From JBAOHV01 sp964450685 (GTDB taxonomy: Bacteria > Actinomycetota > Acidimicrobiia > Acidimicrobiales > Microtrichaceae): a stretch of 64,000 bases of DNA. The translations under genes and the position numbers were made by a program. Positions 8,910 to 18,703 of the stretch are shown piece after piece. The stretch is taken from assembly GCA_964450685.1 (NCBI GenBank), contig CAYVDN010000008.1, positions 21,064 through 85,063 of the forward strand, written 5' to 3'. The notes under the pieces are model-generated. The model did no database searches, had not been told where the DNA came from, and worked only from the letters and a program-made list of their open reading frames with translations. Every line of letters starts with the position of its first letter. The stretch's first letter is position 1.

Positions 8910-9992
8910 ATGGGCCGAACGGTCGCGTTCCTGTCCTTCCGCTTCGGAGCAACCGATGGTGTCTCGGTCGTCGCACGCTCCTGGATGCGCGCGCTGGAAC
9001 AGCTCGGAGCAGAGGTGCTGACGGTCACGGGCTCACCGACCGAGGCGACGCCGTTTCCGAACAGAGTGGTGCCGGGGCTGGGCATCGAGGATCGGGTCCC
9101 CTCCGACGAGGTCGAGGCGTCACTGCGGGCCGCCCTCGATGACGTCGACCTGGTGGTGGTCGAGAACCTACTGACCATCCCGTTGAACCTCGAGGCGTCC
9201 CGGGCCACTGCCGCAGTCCTGGCGGGACGACCAGCCCTGCTGCACCATCACGACCCGCCGTGGCACCGGACCAGGTTCGCGCACATCACGTCTCTTCCGG
9301 CCACCGATCCAGCCTGGCGACATGTCGCCATCACGCACCTGCTCGCGGGCGAACTGGCCGAGCGGGGCATCGACGCGCGGGTGATCCACAACTCGTTCGA
9401 ACACCCGCCTCGGCGCAGCGACGACGAACGTCGCGAGATCCGCGAGCGGGTACGAGCAGAGGTCGGTTTCGCACTCGACGAGCGTGTCGTCGCTCACCCG
9501 GTCAGGGCCATCGAACGCAAGAACATCCCGGGCGCCATTGCCCTGGCTGAGGCGTTGGACGCGACGTACTGGCTGCTCGGTCCCGCCGAGGAGGGCTACG
9601 GCGACGAACTCGCAGCTCATCTCCGGTCCGCTCGCTGCCGTGTGGTCCACCACGGCTGGAGCGACCCCGAGGGCTTCTACCTGGCGGCCGACCACATCAC
9701 TTTCCCGTCCACATGGGAGGGGTTCGGCAACCCGCCTATCGAGGCATCGCTGCACCGTCGGACAGTCAGCGTCGGCGACTACCCGGTCGCCGCCGAGTTG
9801 CGCTCCCACGGTTTCGGCTGGTTCCACCCCGGACAAGTCGATGCCATCGGCGAAGCGATCGACGATCCCGATTCACCGGCGCTCGTCGAACTTCTCGACC
9901 ACGACGAGCGCCTCGCCATGACCGACTTCTCGATCGAGACGATGACCTCGCGTCTCGTGGACCTGCTCGATGAGGCAGGCTGGATCCCGTGA
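8910..9992 (+). CDS. GT4-like glycosyltransferase
   Basis: 360 residues with the two-Rossmann GT-B layout. The N-terminal acceptor domain begins GRTVAFLSFRFGATDGVSVVARSW. The C-terminal domain has the donor-phosphate motif RAIERKNIPGAIALAEAL (about 198-215) and the acidic signature PSTWEGFGNPPIEAS (about 268), matching the E-x7-E region of family 4 enzymes. It would transfer a nucleotide-activated sugar; donor and acceptor are not predictable. The gene downstream overlaps its stop by four bases. Confidence 0.82.
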   Translation: MGRTVAFLSFRFGATDGVSVVARSWMRALEQLGAEVLTVTGSPTEATPFPNRVVPGLGIEDRVPSDEVEASLRAALDDVDLVVVENLLTIPLNLEASRATAAVLAGRPALLHHHDPPWHRTRFAHITSLPATDPAWRHVAITHLLAGELAERGIDARVIHNSFEHPPRRSDDERREIRERVRAEVGFALDERVVAHPVRAIERKNIPGAIALAEALDATYWLLGPAEEGYGDELAAHLRSARCRVVHHGWSDPEGFYLAADHITFPSTWEGFGNPPIEASLHRRTVSVGDYPVAAELRSHGFGWFHPGQVDAIGEAIDDPDSPALVELLDHDERLAMTDFSIETMTSRLVDLLDEAGWIP

Positions 9993-10246
9993 CAGACCCC
10001 GTGCTCGCACGCCGCGAACGGCTCAGACGACTCTCAGATCTGGGCCAACGGATCGGCTACTGCTGCTTCGGACTCGCCGTCGTGCTGTTCGTCGTCGCCT
10101 TCTTCCTGCAGTTCCCGGCCTGGCTCGTCACGGTGATCATCGTGTCGATGGCGGTCGGGTCGCTTGTGCTGGCACCCGCCATCGTCATCGGATACGGGGT
10201 CAAGGCGGCCGACGCCGACGACCGCGGGGAGAAGTTCGGGTACTGA
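9989..10246 (+). CDS. Small two-helix membrane protein
   Basis: 85 residues. The GTG start at 9989 overlaps the stop of the glycosyltransferase gene (GTGA), so the two are translationally coupled. A basic N-terminus of about 25 residues is followed by two hydrophobic helices (about 25-45 and 48-70) and a charged tail. I do not recognise a family; similar small proteins accompany glycosyltransferase genes in actinobacteria. Real by context and hydrophobicity. Confidence 0.65.
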   Translation: MTDPVLARRERLRRLSDLGQRIGYCCFGLAVVLFVVAFFLQFPAWLVTVIIVSMAVGSLVLAPAIVIGYGVKAADADDRGEKFGY

Positions 10247-10289
10247 CCCTCAACGGCTCCCGACCGCTCGCCGGTCGCCCGAATCGGTA

Positions 10290-10305
10290 GTTACCGGCCG
10301 GTAAC
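10290..10305. promoter_or_regulatory. Perfect 16-bp palindrome, probable TetR operator
   Basis: GTTACCGGCCGGTAAC is fully self-complementary and lies 16 bp before the ATG of the TetR-family gene at 10322. The position and symmetry fit autoregulation by that protein. Similar ACCGG-type palindromes are used by TetR regulators of lipid metabolism, which makes it a useful query for finding the regulon. Confidence 0.6.
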
Positions 10306-10321
10306 ATATGATTGTCGGCGT

Positions 10322-10915
10322 ATGCGTCTCCCTGCTGCAGAACGACGGGAACAACTGCTGCACGTGGCCGTCGGCGTCTTCGCCGATCACGGCTACCACG
10401 CCACATCCATGAACGACGTCGCCGAGGCGGCGGGTGTCACCAAACCCGTCCTGTACCAGCACTTCAGCTCCAAGCGTGAGCTGTTCGTCGAACTGCTCGC
10501 CGACATCGGCGACGAGCTGCGCGACACCATCGCCAAGGCCACCGCCGACGCCCCGGGACCCCGCCAGCAGATCGAACACGGTTTCCGCGCCTACTTCCGC
10601 TACGTCGACGAGAACACCGCTTCGTTCAGGGTCCTCTTCGGTTCCGGCGCGCGCCGCGACCCGGAGTTCGCCAGCTTCGCCCGCAACGTCGAGGCGTCGA
10701 TCGCCGACGCGATAGCCGAGCTGATCGTCGTCGAGGGCGAACCGGTCGCCCAGCGGAGGATGCTCGCCCACTCGATCGTCGGCATGACCGAGGCGGCGTC
10801 GCGCTACTGGCTGGCCCACGACCGCGAACCGGACGTCGACGCGCTCGCGGCGCAGCTCTCCCAGCTGGCATGGTCGGGGCTGCGCGGCGTGCGTAGCTCG
10901 GACAGAGGCGCCTGA
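10322..10915 (+). CDS. TetR/AcrR family transcriptional regulator
   Basis: 197 residues. The N-terminal TetR DNA-binding domain is complete: EQLLHVAVGVFADHGYHATSMNDVAEAAGVTKPVLYQHFSSKRELF (about residues 10-55), given here as the known three-helix pattern ending in YxHFxxK. The C-terminal ligand domain is about 135 residues and includes RVLFGSGARRDPEF, seen in regulators linked to fatty-acid metabolism. It probably represses its own promoter through the palindrome at 10290. No obvious target other than itself is adjacent; the pyrophosphatase gene follows 52 bp downstream. Confidence 0.85.
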   Translation: MRLPAAERREQLLHVAVGVFADHGYHATSMNDVAEAAGVTKPVLYQHFSSKRELFVELLADIGDELRDTIAKATADAPGPRQQIEHGFRAYFRYVDENTASFRVLFGSGARRDPEFASFARNVEASIADAIAELIVVEGEPVAQRRMLAHSIVGMTEAASRYWLAHDREPDVDALAAQLSQLAWSGLRGVRSSDRGA

Positions 10916-10967
10916 CCCTGCTTGCGGACTGCAGGTAAAGGTCGCGACTCAACTACCCTCACCCGCC

Positions 10968-11465
10968 ATGACTGAGCAGACCCCCGCCGCGTTCGAGATC
11001 GTCGTCGAGATCCCGCAGGGCTCGCGCAACAAGTACGAGATCGACCATCACACAGGTGACATCTGGTTCGACCGTCGACTCTTCTCGGCTATGGCCTACC
11101 CGACCGAGTACGGCTTCTTCCCCGACACCCTCGCCGAGGACGGCGACCCGCTCGACGCGCTGGTGCTGCTCGAGGAGCCCACGTTCCCCGGTTGCCACAT
11201 CAAGATCCGCCCAGTGGCCGTGCTCGAGATGTCCGACGAGGCAGGCCGCGACCTCAAGGTGCTGTGCGTGCCTGCCAAGGACCCGCGTTGGAACCACTTC
11301 CGGGACCTCGGCGACGTTCCCCAGACCCTGCTCGGTGAGATCTCGCACTTCTTCGAGCGCTACAAGGATCTGGAGCCCGGCAAGGAGAGCAACGTCGGCG
11401 ACTGGTCCGGTGTGGAGTCGGCGCTCGAGGCGATCGCTGCGTCACGGGCCGCGTACACAGCCTGA
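10968..11465 (+). CDS. ppa: Family I inorganic pyrophosphatase
   Basis: 165 residues, the usual bacterial length. It hydrolyses pyrophosphate to phosphate and so pulls nucleotide and tRNA-charging reactions forward in the cytosol. The family signature is intact: the active-site Lys in SRNKYEIDH (about 20-28), YPTEYGFFPDTL (about 44-55), and the metal-binding DGDPLDALVL (about 57-66) with its three Asp residues, followed by the AKDPRWNH segment. It stands as a single housekeeping gene. Confidence 0.96.
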   Translation: MTEQTPAAFEIVVEIPQGSRNKYEIDHHTGDIWFDRRLFSAMAYPTEYGFFPDTLAEDGDPLDALVLLEEPTFPGCHIKIRPVAVLEMSDEAGRDLKVLCVPAKDPRWNHFRDLGDVPQTLLGEISHFFERYKDLEPGKESNVGDWSGVESALEAIAASRAAYTA

Positions 11466-11497
11466 CGGCCGGGTCGACCAACACCTCTCGGTCGATA

Positions 11498-11520
11498 AGC
11501 ACCGCTTTGCAGCGGGTGCT
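11498..11520 (+). terminator. Possible weak terminator hairpin after ppa
   Basis: AGCACCGCT pairs with AGCGGGTGCT (one bulged G) around a four-base loop, 33 bp after the ppa stop. No T-run follows, so it may instead be a processing or pausing structure in the leader of the gene at 11580. Confidence 0.3.
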
Positions 11521-11579
11521 GGATAGCTTGACGACCGTACCCACGGTCTCCACAGCGGATCCGTACGGACGAAAGGTGC

Positions 11580-11984
11580 ATGCCCATGCTCGCCCAGTTG
11601 ACACAAGAAAGCTCCAACGCGGGGGCTGGATTCGCCGCGTTCGGCCTACTCATGGTCGTCTACCTGGCGTTCTTCGTGATCTACCTGGTGGGCATGTGGA
11701 AGCTGTTCGTCAAGATGGGACAGCCGGGCTGGGCAGGAATCATCCCGATCCTCAACTCGTACATCATCTACAAGCTGGGCGGTAAGGAATGGTGGTGGGT
11801 GCTGCTGCTGTTCATCCCCTGCATCAACATCGTCGCACTGTGGTTCCTCGCCGACTGCACCGCCAGGGTGTTCGGCAAGGAGATGGGTTGGAAGATCCTG
11901 CTGTTCCTGCTTCCCGGAATCGGCCACCTGATCCTGGCGTTCGGTGACTCCCAGTACATCGGCCCGAACGAGAAGGTCATCTGA
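11580..11984 (+). CDS. DUF5684-type membrane protein
   Basis: 134 residues with four hydrophobic helices (about 15-40, 45-65, 72-95 and 102-122). WKLFVKMGQPGWAGIIPILN and CINIVALWFLADCTARVFGKE match the DUF5684 family, often mis-annotated as a signal peptidase because of a domain it sometimes accompanies. The function is unknown. Two in-frame ATGs (11580, 11586) both lie after a GAAAGG ribosome binding site. Confidence 0.78.
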   Translation: MPMLAQLTQESSNAGAGFAAFGLLMVVYLAFFVIYLVGMWKLFVKMGQPGWAGIIPILNSYIIYKLGGKEWWWVLLLFIPCINIVALWFLADCTARVFGKEMGWKILLFLLPGIGHLILAFGDSQYIGPNEKVI

Positions 11985-12004
11985 GCCACCGACTCAGTCA
12001 TGAC

Positions 12005-12045
12005 AACGAAGAGGGCCCGGCCGTCACGGCCGGGCCCTCCTCGTT
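12005..12045. terminator. Strong bidirectional rho-independent terminator
   Basis: GAGGGCCCGGCCG (12011-12023) pairs perfectly with 12027-12039 around a three-base loop. After one A/C mismatch, AACGA (12005-12009) pairs with TCGTT (12041-12045). A TTTT run ends the plus-strand side. It sits between two convergent genes and would serve both. Confidence 0.85.
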
Positions 12046-12102
12046 TTCAGCGTCCAGCTGCTTTGCTCAGCCTTCGGCCGCTGTTCTCAGCCTTCGGCTG
12101 GA

Positions 12103-12852
12103 TCAGCAGTCGGGGTCCTGGAGGAACCGGTCGGTGTCGCAGACGCCGTCCGACGGGTCGCTGTTGATCTCCCCGAAGTCGTCCTCGATGTTGTCGGCGG
12201 CGGAACCGAGCACGAACACGAACAGGATGACGATGATCGAGATGATCGTTCCGATCGCTCCGGTGACGATGCCGGCGATCGCCAGCCCTCGTTGCGGCTG
12301 ACCCGGCAGCTCGTTGGCCTTCTTCATGCCCAGGAAACCGAGCACGACGGCGATTATCCCGAACAAGACGCCCGAGCCGCAGAAGAACGCGCCCAGGAGG
12401 CTCAGGATTCCGAGGACCAGCGCTGCGACAGCCATGCCGTTGTTGCCCGACGACGGCTTTGACCCGTACGGCGCGGCTGGGGCGAAACCGCCGGGAGGCG
12501 GGACCGGAGCCGGAGCACCGAAACCTCCAGGCGGCGGTGGGACGGCACCCCCCGGAGGTGGCACCGAACCCGGAACCGGTGGGACTGCTCCTCCGGGCGG
12601 CGGAACCGCGCCCGGAGCCGGCGGCGTGAAACCACCGGGCGGAGGCGGCGTCGCACCCGGAGCCGGCGGCGTGAAACCACCGGGCGGAGGAGGCGTCGCA
12701 CCCGGTGTGGGCGCCGGTGGAGGCGCTGCGGGTGGGGTGCCCATCGGCCCAGCGGGCGGTGCTGGTGGCACCGACGGCACGGTCGGTTCACCGGCGCCGG
12801 GCGGCGGTGGCGGCGTGCTCGACGAGGCGTCGTCAGGGGGTGTGTCAGTCAT
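12103..12852 (-). CDS. DUF4190 membrane protein with Pro/Gly-rich repeat N-terminus
   Basis: About 249 residues from the ATG at 12852 (MTDTPPDDASSS); an ATG 18 bp upstream is also possible. The first ~130 residues are a low-complexity region of PPPGGF / PPAPGA repeats. The rest has two transmembrane helices and the DUF4190 pattern (MAVAALVLGILSLL, later GLAIAGIVTGAIGTI). Such proteins are common in actinobacteria and may act as envelope scaffolds; the function is not known. A Cys pair occurs in the short C-terminal tail (VCDTDRFLQDPDC). Confidence 0.75.
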   Translation of the reverse strand: MTDTPPDDASSSTPPPPPGAGEPTVPSVPPAPPAGPMGTPPAAPPPAPTPGATPPPPGGFTPPAPGATPPPPGGFTPPAPGAVPPPGGAVPPVPGSVPPPGGAVPPPPGGFGAPAPVPPPGGFAPAAPYGSKPSSGNNGMAVAALVLGILSLLGAFFCGSGVLFGIIAVVLGFLGMKKANELPGQPQRGLAIAGIVTGAIGTIISIIVILFVFVLGSAADNIEDDFGEINSDPSDGVCDTDRFLQDPDC

Positions 12853-12907
12853 GGCTTCTTCGGCTCCCATGTCGGTGGAGGACTCCACCCTGACACATGG
12901 CGAGCTC

Positions 12908-13891
12908 TCAGGTGGGGTCCCTCGGCACGTCGACATCGACGATCGTTCCGCGGACCCGTATCTCACGCTCGGTCAGCGCCTCGTAAGCGGCCAGGTCGGC
13001 GTCGGTGAGGGCCCGCCCGGACAGACTCCGCGGCCACCTGCGCTCGTACAGAACCGCTGCCAGTTCGACGCTGTAGAGATAGAGCATCCCGACCAGATAG
13101 GTCCACGACAACAGGCCGAGCACGACTGCGAACACCCCGTAGGTGTCGGATGACTTGGTGACGTACCTGGCCACGAACCAGCCACCGAGGGTCTGCAGCG
13201 CCCACCACCCGACACCGGCAGCAGCCGCGCCCGGGAGCTGCGCCATGAAAGGAACCTTGCGCTGACACAGCACCCAGTGCAGCCCCAGGTAAGCCAGCGC
13301 ACCGGCAGCCACCGGCATCAGAACCCCGGCGAGCCATTCGGCGAGAGCGCCGGCATCCTCGGCCAGCACCCAACGCGCAGCGCCGGAGAGCACCGCACAT
13401 CCGGCGATCAGAACAGCCCCGGGCAGGCTTCGCAGACGGCGCAGCAGCCACGGAGGCCGGTCCACCTGACGGACCTCCCACGCGGTGTTGAGCGACTCCT
13501 GGAGCATGTCGAGCAGCCCGAGCCCGGCCCACAGCGACACCAGGATCGAGCCGACCAGCACCACCACGCTGCCTTCGAGCGACTCGGCGCTGTTGACGAT
13601 CTCGGTGCCGATGACCGGCACGCTGGCAAGGGTCGAGTCGATCAGGTCCTCCCTCAGCTCGTCGTTGCCCGCCAACACCAATCCGAGAGCGGTTACGAAC
13701 GCGAGCATCAGGGGGAAGATCGAGAAGAACCCCTTGTAGGCGAGCAGCATCGCGAGCTGACCGCCACGGTCCTCGCCGTACTTCTTGATCACCCCGTGAG
13801 CCACCGCCAGCGGTGCGACGCGACGCTGCAGTCCGTCCACACGATCGATGGACCTCTCGATCAAGCTCGGCGTCCCCGCTGGATCGGCCAT
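12908..13891 (-). CDS. YihY/BrkB family membrane protein (first copy)
   Basis: 327 residues, about six transmembrane helices. The family hallmark YGEDRGGQLAMLLAYKGFFSIFPLMLAFV (about 38-65) is present in the N-terminal third, and SWTYLVGMLYLYSVELAAVLYERRW near the C-terminus corresponds to the conserved end of the domain. The family was once misnamed ribonuclease BN; its biochemical role is unresolved, with transport suggested. It lies 6 bp after the DUF305 gene on the same strand, so the two are likely co-transcribed. A second paralogue occurs at 30862-31902. Confidence 0.85.
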   Translation of the reverse strand: MADPAGTPSLIERSIDRVDGLQRRVAPLAVAHGVIKKYGEDRGGQLAMLLAYKGFFSIFPLMLAFVTALGLVLAGNDELREDLIDSTLASVPVIGTEIVNSAESLEGSVVVLVGSILVSLWAGLGLLDMLQESLNTAWEVRQVDRPPWLLRRLRSLPGAVLIAGCAVLSGAARWVLAEDAGALAEWLAGVLMPVAAGALAYLGLHWVLCQRKVPFMAQLPGAAAAGVGWWALQTLGGWFVARYVTKSSDTYGVFAVVLGLLSWTYLVGMLYLYSVELAAVLYERRWPRSLSGRALTDADLAAYEALTEREIRVRGTIVDVDVPRDPT

Positions 13892-13897
13892 CCGGGC

Positions 13898-14515
13898 TCA
13901 GTCCAGGTCGAGCTGTACGCCGAGGGCGTCGGCGCGGCGTCGGTACTCGGCGATCTCGCCTCGCTGGTTCCGCGCCATCCGCGCCGCGAGCGCCCGGACC
14001 CTCGGATCACCTGCACGCTCCGCCGCGTCGTCGGTCATGTGCTGGCCGCCGGCGTGGTGGCGGGCCATCAGCTGCAAGAACAAGGCGTCCGCCTCATCAC
14101 CCTGCGCGGAGCGCAGCGCTTCCATCTCCTCGGCCGACGCCATGCCCGGCATGTCCTCCACCGCAGCGGGCATGCCCATCCAGACCATCGCGTCGCGATC
14201 GACGGATCCGGTGTCGTAGCCCCAGTCCTCGAGCAGCGCTGTCATGTAGCCGATCTCCCACTGCTGGGCGATGACCGACTCCTGGGCGAACCTGACGACA
14301 TCGGGGTCCTGTGCGTTCGCCACACCCAGCAGGCCGAGCTGCACCGCCTGCTCGTGGTGCGAGATCATGTCCCGCAGGAACCCGACGTCGACGGAGTCCT
14401 CCGCCTCGCCGTCGAAGCGCGACTGCAGGGTGAGCGCCAACAGCACCGCGACGAACCCTGCGACAGCGACCAGCCCGGCGACCTTGAGATTCGTCCAGCC
14501 CTCGGTGTCGCTCAC
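13898..14515 (-). CDS. DUF305 family membrane-anchored protein
   Basis: 205 residues. One N-terminal transmembrane helix (about 10-28) is followed by a four-helix ferritin-like DUF305 domain with the two diagnostic His pairs, MISHHEQAVQLG (about 50) and LMARHHAGGQHM (about 150). A Met-rich loop (MVWMGMPAAVEDMPGMAS) lies between them. His/Met clusters in this family are associated with copper handling at the outer face of the membrane; the ligand here is inference. Transcribed just ahead of the YihY gene. Confidence 0.85.
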   Translation of the reverse strand: MSDTEGWTNLKVAGLVAVAGFVAVLLALTLQSRFDGEAEDSVDVGFLRDMISHHEQAVQLGLLGVANAQDPDVVRFAQESVIAQQWEIGYMTALLEDWGYDTGSVDRDAMVWMGMPAAVEDMPGMASAEEMEALRSAQGDEADALFLQLMARHHAGGQHMTDDAAERAGDPRVRALAARMARNQRGEIAEYRRRADALGVQLDLD

Positions 14516-14648
14516 GTCGCACAGGGTACGGCTGCCGTGGTGCTACACGGTCCACCCGCGTTCCGCTGTCCATCCGCTGCTGAGCGGCTCCACAAGCAGG
14601 TGGACCCATCGCGCATCGGGACCAGGACCGACCGGTACCGTCTCGGCC

Positions 14649-15311
14649 GTGGGAAAGATGCAGCGCGTACGGACCGGTGCCAACCCGACGGCTGTCGTGG
14701 TCGCCATGGCCGCCGTTGTCGTGGCTGCACTCGCTGTGATCGCCGTCCTGGCAGTTGCAGCGTTCGACCCGTTCGGATCCGAGACGGTCGACCGCTCGGG
14801 CCCCGCCGTGCTGGCCCAGGTCCGCAAGCTCGAGGAGTTCACGGCGGCTGAAGGTTCGTTCACCCAGGACGTCGACATCGAACAGGACGCCAAGTACCTG
14901 CCGGACTTCGTCGCCGGTGAACGCGTGACGGCCCTGGTCACAGGAACCGTCAGGGCGACGGTCGACTTCAGCGGACTCGACGAAGACGCCATTACGGTCA
15001 GCGAGGACGGAACGACGATCACGCTGACCCTGCCGGACCCGGTGCTCAGCGATGCCGACATCGAGGAGGCGTCCGCGCGGGTCATCAATCGGGACCGAGG
15101 GTTGGTGGACAGGTTCGACGACTTCTTCTCGGACAACCCGACCGACGACACCGAGCTCTACGCGGCAGCCGAACGCAAGGTCGAGGAGGCGGCTCGGGAG
15201 TCCGACCTGGTCGATGAGGCACGCCGCAACACCGAGGTCTGGCTCACGACCTTCCTGGGTGCTGCCGGATTCGAGGAGGTCGTGATCAACTGGCAGGACG
15301 CACCCGCGTAG
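14649..15311 (+). CDS. DUF4230 family membrane-anchored protein
   Basis: About 220 residues starting at GTG 14649 (an ATG three codons later is possible). An N-terminal transmembrane helix of Val/Ala-rich residues is followed by a soluble domain with KLEEFTAAEGSFTQDVDIEQDAKYLP and VTALVTGTVRATVDFSGL, the pattern of DUF4230. The domain lies outside the membrane. No enzymatic residues are apparent; function unknown. The first half of a longer frame upstream is antisense to the DUF305 gene and is not used. Confidence 0.78.
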   Translation: MGKMQRVRTGANPTAVVVAMAAVVVAALAVIAVLAVAAFDPFGSETVDRSGPAVLAQVRKLEEFTAAEGSFTQDVDIEQDAKYLPDFVAGERVTALVTGTVRATVDFSGLDEDAITVSEDGTTITLTLPDPVLSDADIEEASARVINRDRGLVDRFDDFFSDNPTDDTELYAAAERKVEEAARESDLVDEARRNTEVWLTTFLGAAGFEEVVINWQDAPA

Positions 15312-15399
15312 GCTGCTCTGCCGGCCAGGTCCACCTCGGCCGGTAGCCCGCCTCTCCACTCCGCCTCACGACGCCACAGAGCCGAAAGCGATCGAACAC

Positions 15400-16173
<774 letters not shown>

Positions 16174-16174
16174 G

Positions 16175-18697
16175 GTGTTCCGCTACGCGCTGACAAGCCT
16201 GCGCGCCAACGCGACCAGGCTCGTGGCCACATCGCTGGCCGTGATCATCGGAATCACCTTCCTCGGCTCGGGCCTGATGCTCACCGACGCCATGCGATCC
16301 GGGCTGACAGCCGACGTCGAGGCGCAGTACGAGTCCCTCGACCTGGCCGTGCTGCCAACCCAGAGCGACGAATTCGGTGGCGACGCAGGTCTGTCGAGCG
16401 TCAGCCCCGAGGTGCTCGACCTCGTCAGCGCCACCGACGGGGTTGCTGCTGTCGCAGGTGAGATCCAGGCCTCGGCGACCGTCAAGCGTGCCGACGGAAC
16501 GACCGCCAACCTGCGCAGCCAGGGCCGGGCGTGGATGGAGGACGAGCAGCTCAACCCGGTGCAGCTGGTCGAGGGTTCGGCTCCCCGCGGTAGCGACCAG
16601 GTGGTGCTCGACCGGAAGCTCGCCGAGGAAGCAGAAGCCGAAGTAGGCGACGAGGTCGAGCTCGAGACTCCGATCGGGCGGCACGAGGCGACCGTCGTCG
16701 GCATCTCATCCTTCGGCGACGCGGACTCCCTCGATGCCGGGGGAACCCTGTGGTTCGACCAGGCCACCGCGACCGAGGTGCTCAATGCCGGAACGCCCGG
16801 CTTCTCCACAGTGCTCGTGCGCACCGATTCGGACCCGATGAGCGTCGCTGTCGAGCTCCAGGACGAGCTGCCGGCGTCGGTCGAGGTTGTCACCAGGTCT
16901 GAGTTCATAGCTGACCGCACTGCTTTCGCCGCTGCGGTGGTCATGGTGCTGCGACCCGTACTGCAGGGCTTCGCCTACCTCTCGATGTTCGTGTGCGCCT
17001 TCGTCATCTTCAACACGTTCTCGGTGGTCGTGACCCAACGGTTCCGGGAACTGGCACTCATCCGGGCTGTCGGTGGCACCCCCGCGCAGGTACGACGCTC
17101 GCTGATGCTCGAAGGGCTGGTGATCGGCATCGTCTCGAGTGTCCTCGGGATCGTCGGCGGCCTCGCCCTGACCTTCGGCGTGCAGGCCGTCCTTGACCGC
17201 TTCGAACTCGGTCTGCCCAGCGGTTCGATCGAGCTGACACCGGGCACAGTGATCGTGTGCATGCTCGTCGGCACGGTCGTGACGGTTCTGTCGGTGATCA
17301 TCCCCGCCTTCAGGGCGGGACGCACCAAGCCGGTCGAGGCGATGCGCGAGAGCGCGGTGGACACCTCGGGCACCTCCACCGTTCGGGCGGTCCTGGGAGC
17401 CGTCTTCCTGGGTCTGGCCCTGCTGCTGTTGGCGCTCAACCAGTTCACCGACCCCAAGTGGTACTACCTGGCGCCCGGCGGGTTCCTGCTGTTCGTCAGC
17501 CTGTTCGTCGCGGGCCCGCTGCTCGCCCGGGGATTCGCGCTCGCTGTGACTCCGGTGCTGTCACGGATCGGCATGACCGGGCGACTCGCAGCCGACAACT
17601 CGGTTCGCAATCCGCGCAGGACCGCCACCACCGCCAACGCGCTGGTCATCGGGCTGTTCCTCGTCACCCTGGTGACAGTCTCGGGCGAGGCGATGAAGGC
17701 ATACCTCGTCGGCGAGCTCAACAAGCTGGCGTCGTCCGACTACGTGCTCGCTGCGCAGCGCTCCCTGGACGACGACCTGATCGAGGAAGTCCGCGGAATC
17801 GACGGAGTGGCCGGAGTCGCGCCGCTTCGCTTCGGTCAGGTGACCAGCTCGGAGGGACAGCTCGTCATCAGCGCCACCGACGACCCGGAGGAGCTCGGCG
17901 ACGTCGCCGGAATGACGGTCGTGGATGGCTCGCTCGAGCAGGTGATGAACGGCGACGGCATGGCGGTCCCGAAGATGGGCGATCTGGGTGGCGGATCACC
18001 TCAACTCGCCCTGGGCGACGAGGTCGTCGTGATGGACGTCAACGGCGCCCAACGCACCTTGACAGTCGCGGCGATCCTCGACGACGGGGGCATCAACTCG
18101 CTGATCGTCTCCAACCTGGTCAGCGAGAACACGCTCACCGAACTGACCGGCGAGCAACCTGTCGCCATGGCGTTCATCCGTGCCGAGCCGGGTCAGGCCG
18201 AGGAGGTCGGACGAAAGATCGAACAGGCCTTCGACGGCTACACGGGGATCGAGCTGATGGCCGGCAACTTCGTCGGAGACATCATCGGGACGATCTTCGA
18301 CTTCCTGATCGGCGCTGTGAACGCCCTGCTGGGCATGAGCGTCGTGGTCGCCCTTGTCGGCATCGTCAACACGATGACCTTGGCCATCTTCGAACGGCGG
18401 CGCGAGCTCGGCATGGTCCGGGCCCTGGGCATGACCAGACAGCAGGTGGGCCGCACGATCCGCCTCGAGGCGGTGCTGATCGGGCTGTTGGGGACGATCG
18501 TTGGTATCGGCGCAGGGATCTTGTTGAGCTGGACCGTCGTCTCGAGCATCCCCGAGATCGAGATCGGCCTGTCGTTCAACTGGGCGCGGGTCGGACTGAT
18601 CTTCGCGGTCGGCGTGCTCGTCGGCGTCCTCGCGTCGCTGCTGCCGGCCCGCCGCGCCACACGCCTCGACATGCTCGACGCGATGCGGAGCGAGTGA
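16175..18697 (+). CDS. FtsX/MacB-like ABC transporter permease, duplicated (840 aa)
   Basis: Start GTG at 16175, two bases after the ATPase stop. The protein has the actinobacterial double-permease arrangement. There is an N-terminal helix, an extracytoplasmic MacB-PCD-type domain (about 40-250) and a first FtsX three-helix domain with RFRELALIRAVGGTPAQVRRSLMLEG-type coupling helix near 290. A linker helix pair, a second periplasmic domain (about 500-690) and a second FtsX domain with RRRELGMVRALGMTRQQVGR near 750 follow. It ends LDAMRSE, the usual C-terminal signature. Substrate unknown; tripartite efflux partners are absent. Confidence 0.92.
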   Translation: MFRYALTSLRANATRLVATSLAVIIGITFLGSGLMLTDAMRSGLTADVEAQYESLDLAVLPTQSDEFGGDAGLSSVSPEVLDLVSATDGVAAVAGEIQASATVKRADGTTANLRSQGRAWMEDEQLNPVQLVEGSAPRGSDQVVLDRKLAEEAEAEVGDEVELETPIGRHEATVVGISSFGDADSLDAGGTLWFDQATATEVLNAGTPGFSTVLVRTDSDPMSVAVELQDELPASVEVVTRSEFIADRTAFAAAVVMVLRPVLQGFAYLSMFVCAFVIFNTFSVVVTQRFRELALIRAVGGTPAQVRRSLMLEGLVIGIVSSVLGIVGGLALTFGVQAVLDRFELGLPSGSIELTPGTVIVCMLVGTVVTVLSVIIPAFRAGRTKPVEAMRESAVDTSGTSTVRAVLGAVFLGLALLLLALNQFTDPKWYYLAPGGFLLFVSLFVAGPLLARGFALAVTPVLSRIGMTGRLAADNSVRNPRRTATTANALVIGLFLVTLVTVSGEAMKAYLVGELNKLASSDYVLAAQRSLDDDLIEEVRGIDGVAGVAPLRFGQVTSSEGQLVISATDDPEELGDVAGMTVVDGSLEQVMNGDGMAVPKMGDLGGGSPQLALGDEVVVMDVNGAQRTLTVAAILDDGGINSLIVSNLVSENTLTELTGEQPVAMAFIRAEPGQAEEVGRKIEQAFDGYTGIELMAGNFVGDIIGTIFDFLIGAVNALLGMSVVVALVGIVNTMTLAIFERRRELGMVRALGMTRQQVGRTIRLEAVLIGLLGTIVGIGAGILLSWTVVSSIPEIEIGLSFNWARVGLIFAVGVLVGVLASLLPARRATRLDMLDAMRSE

Positions 18698-18703
18698 GTC
18701 CGC

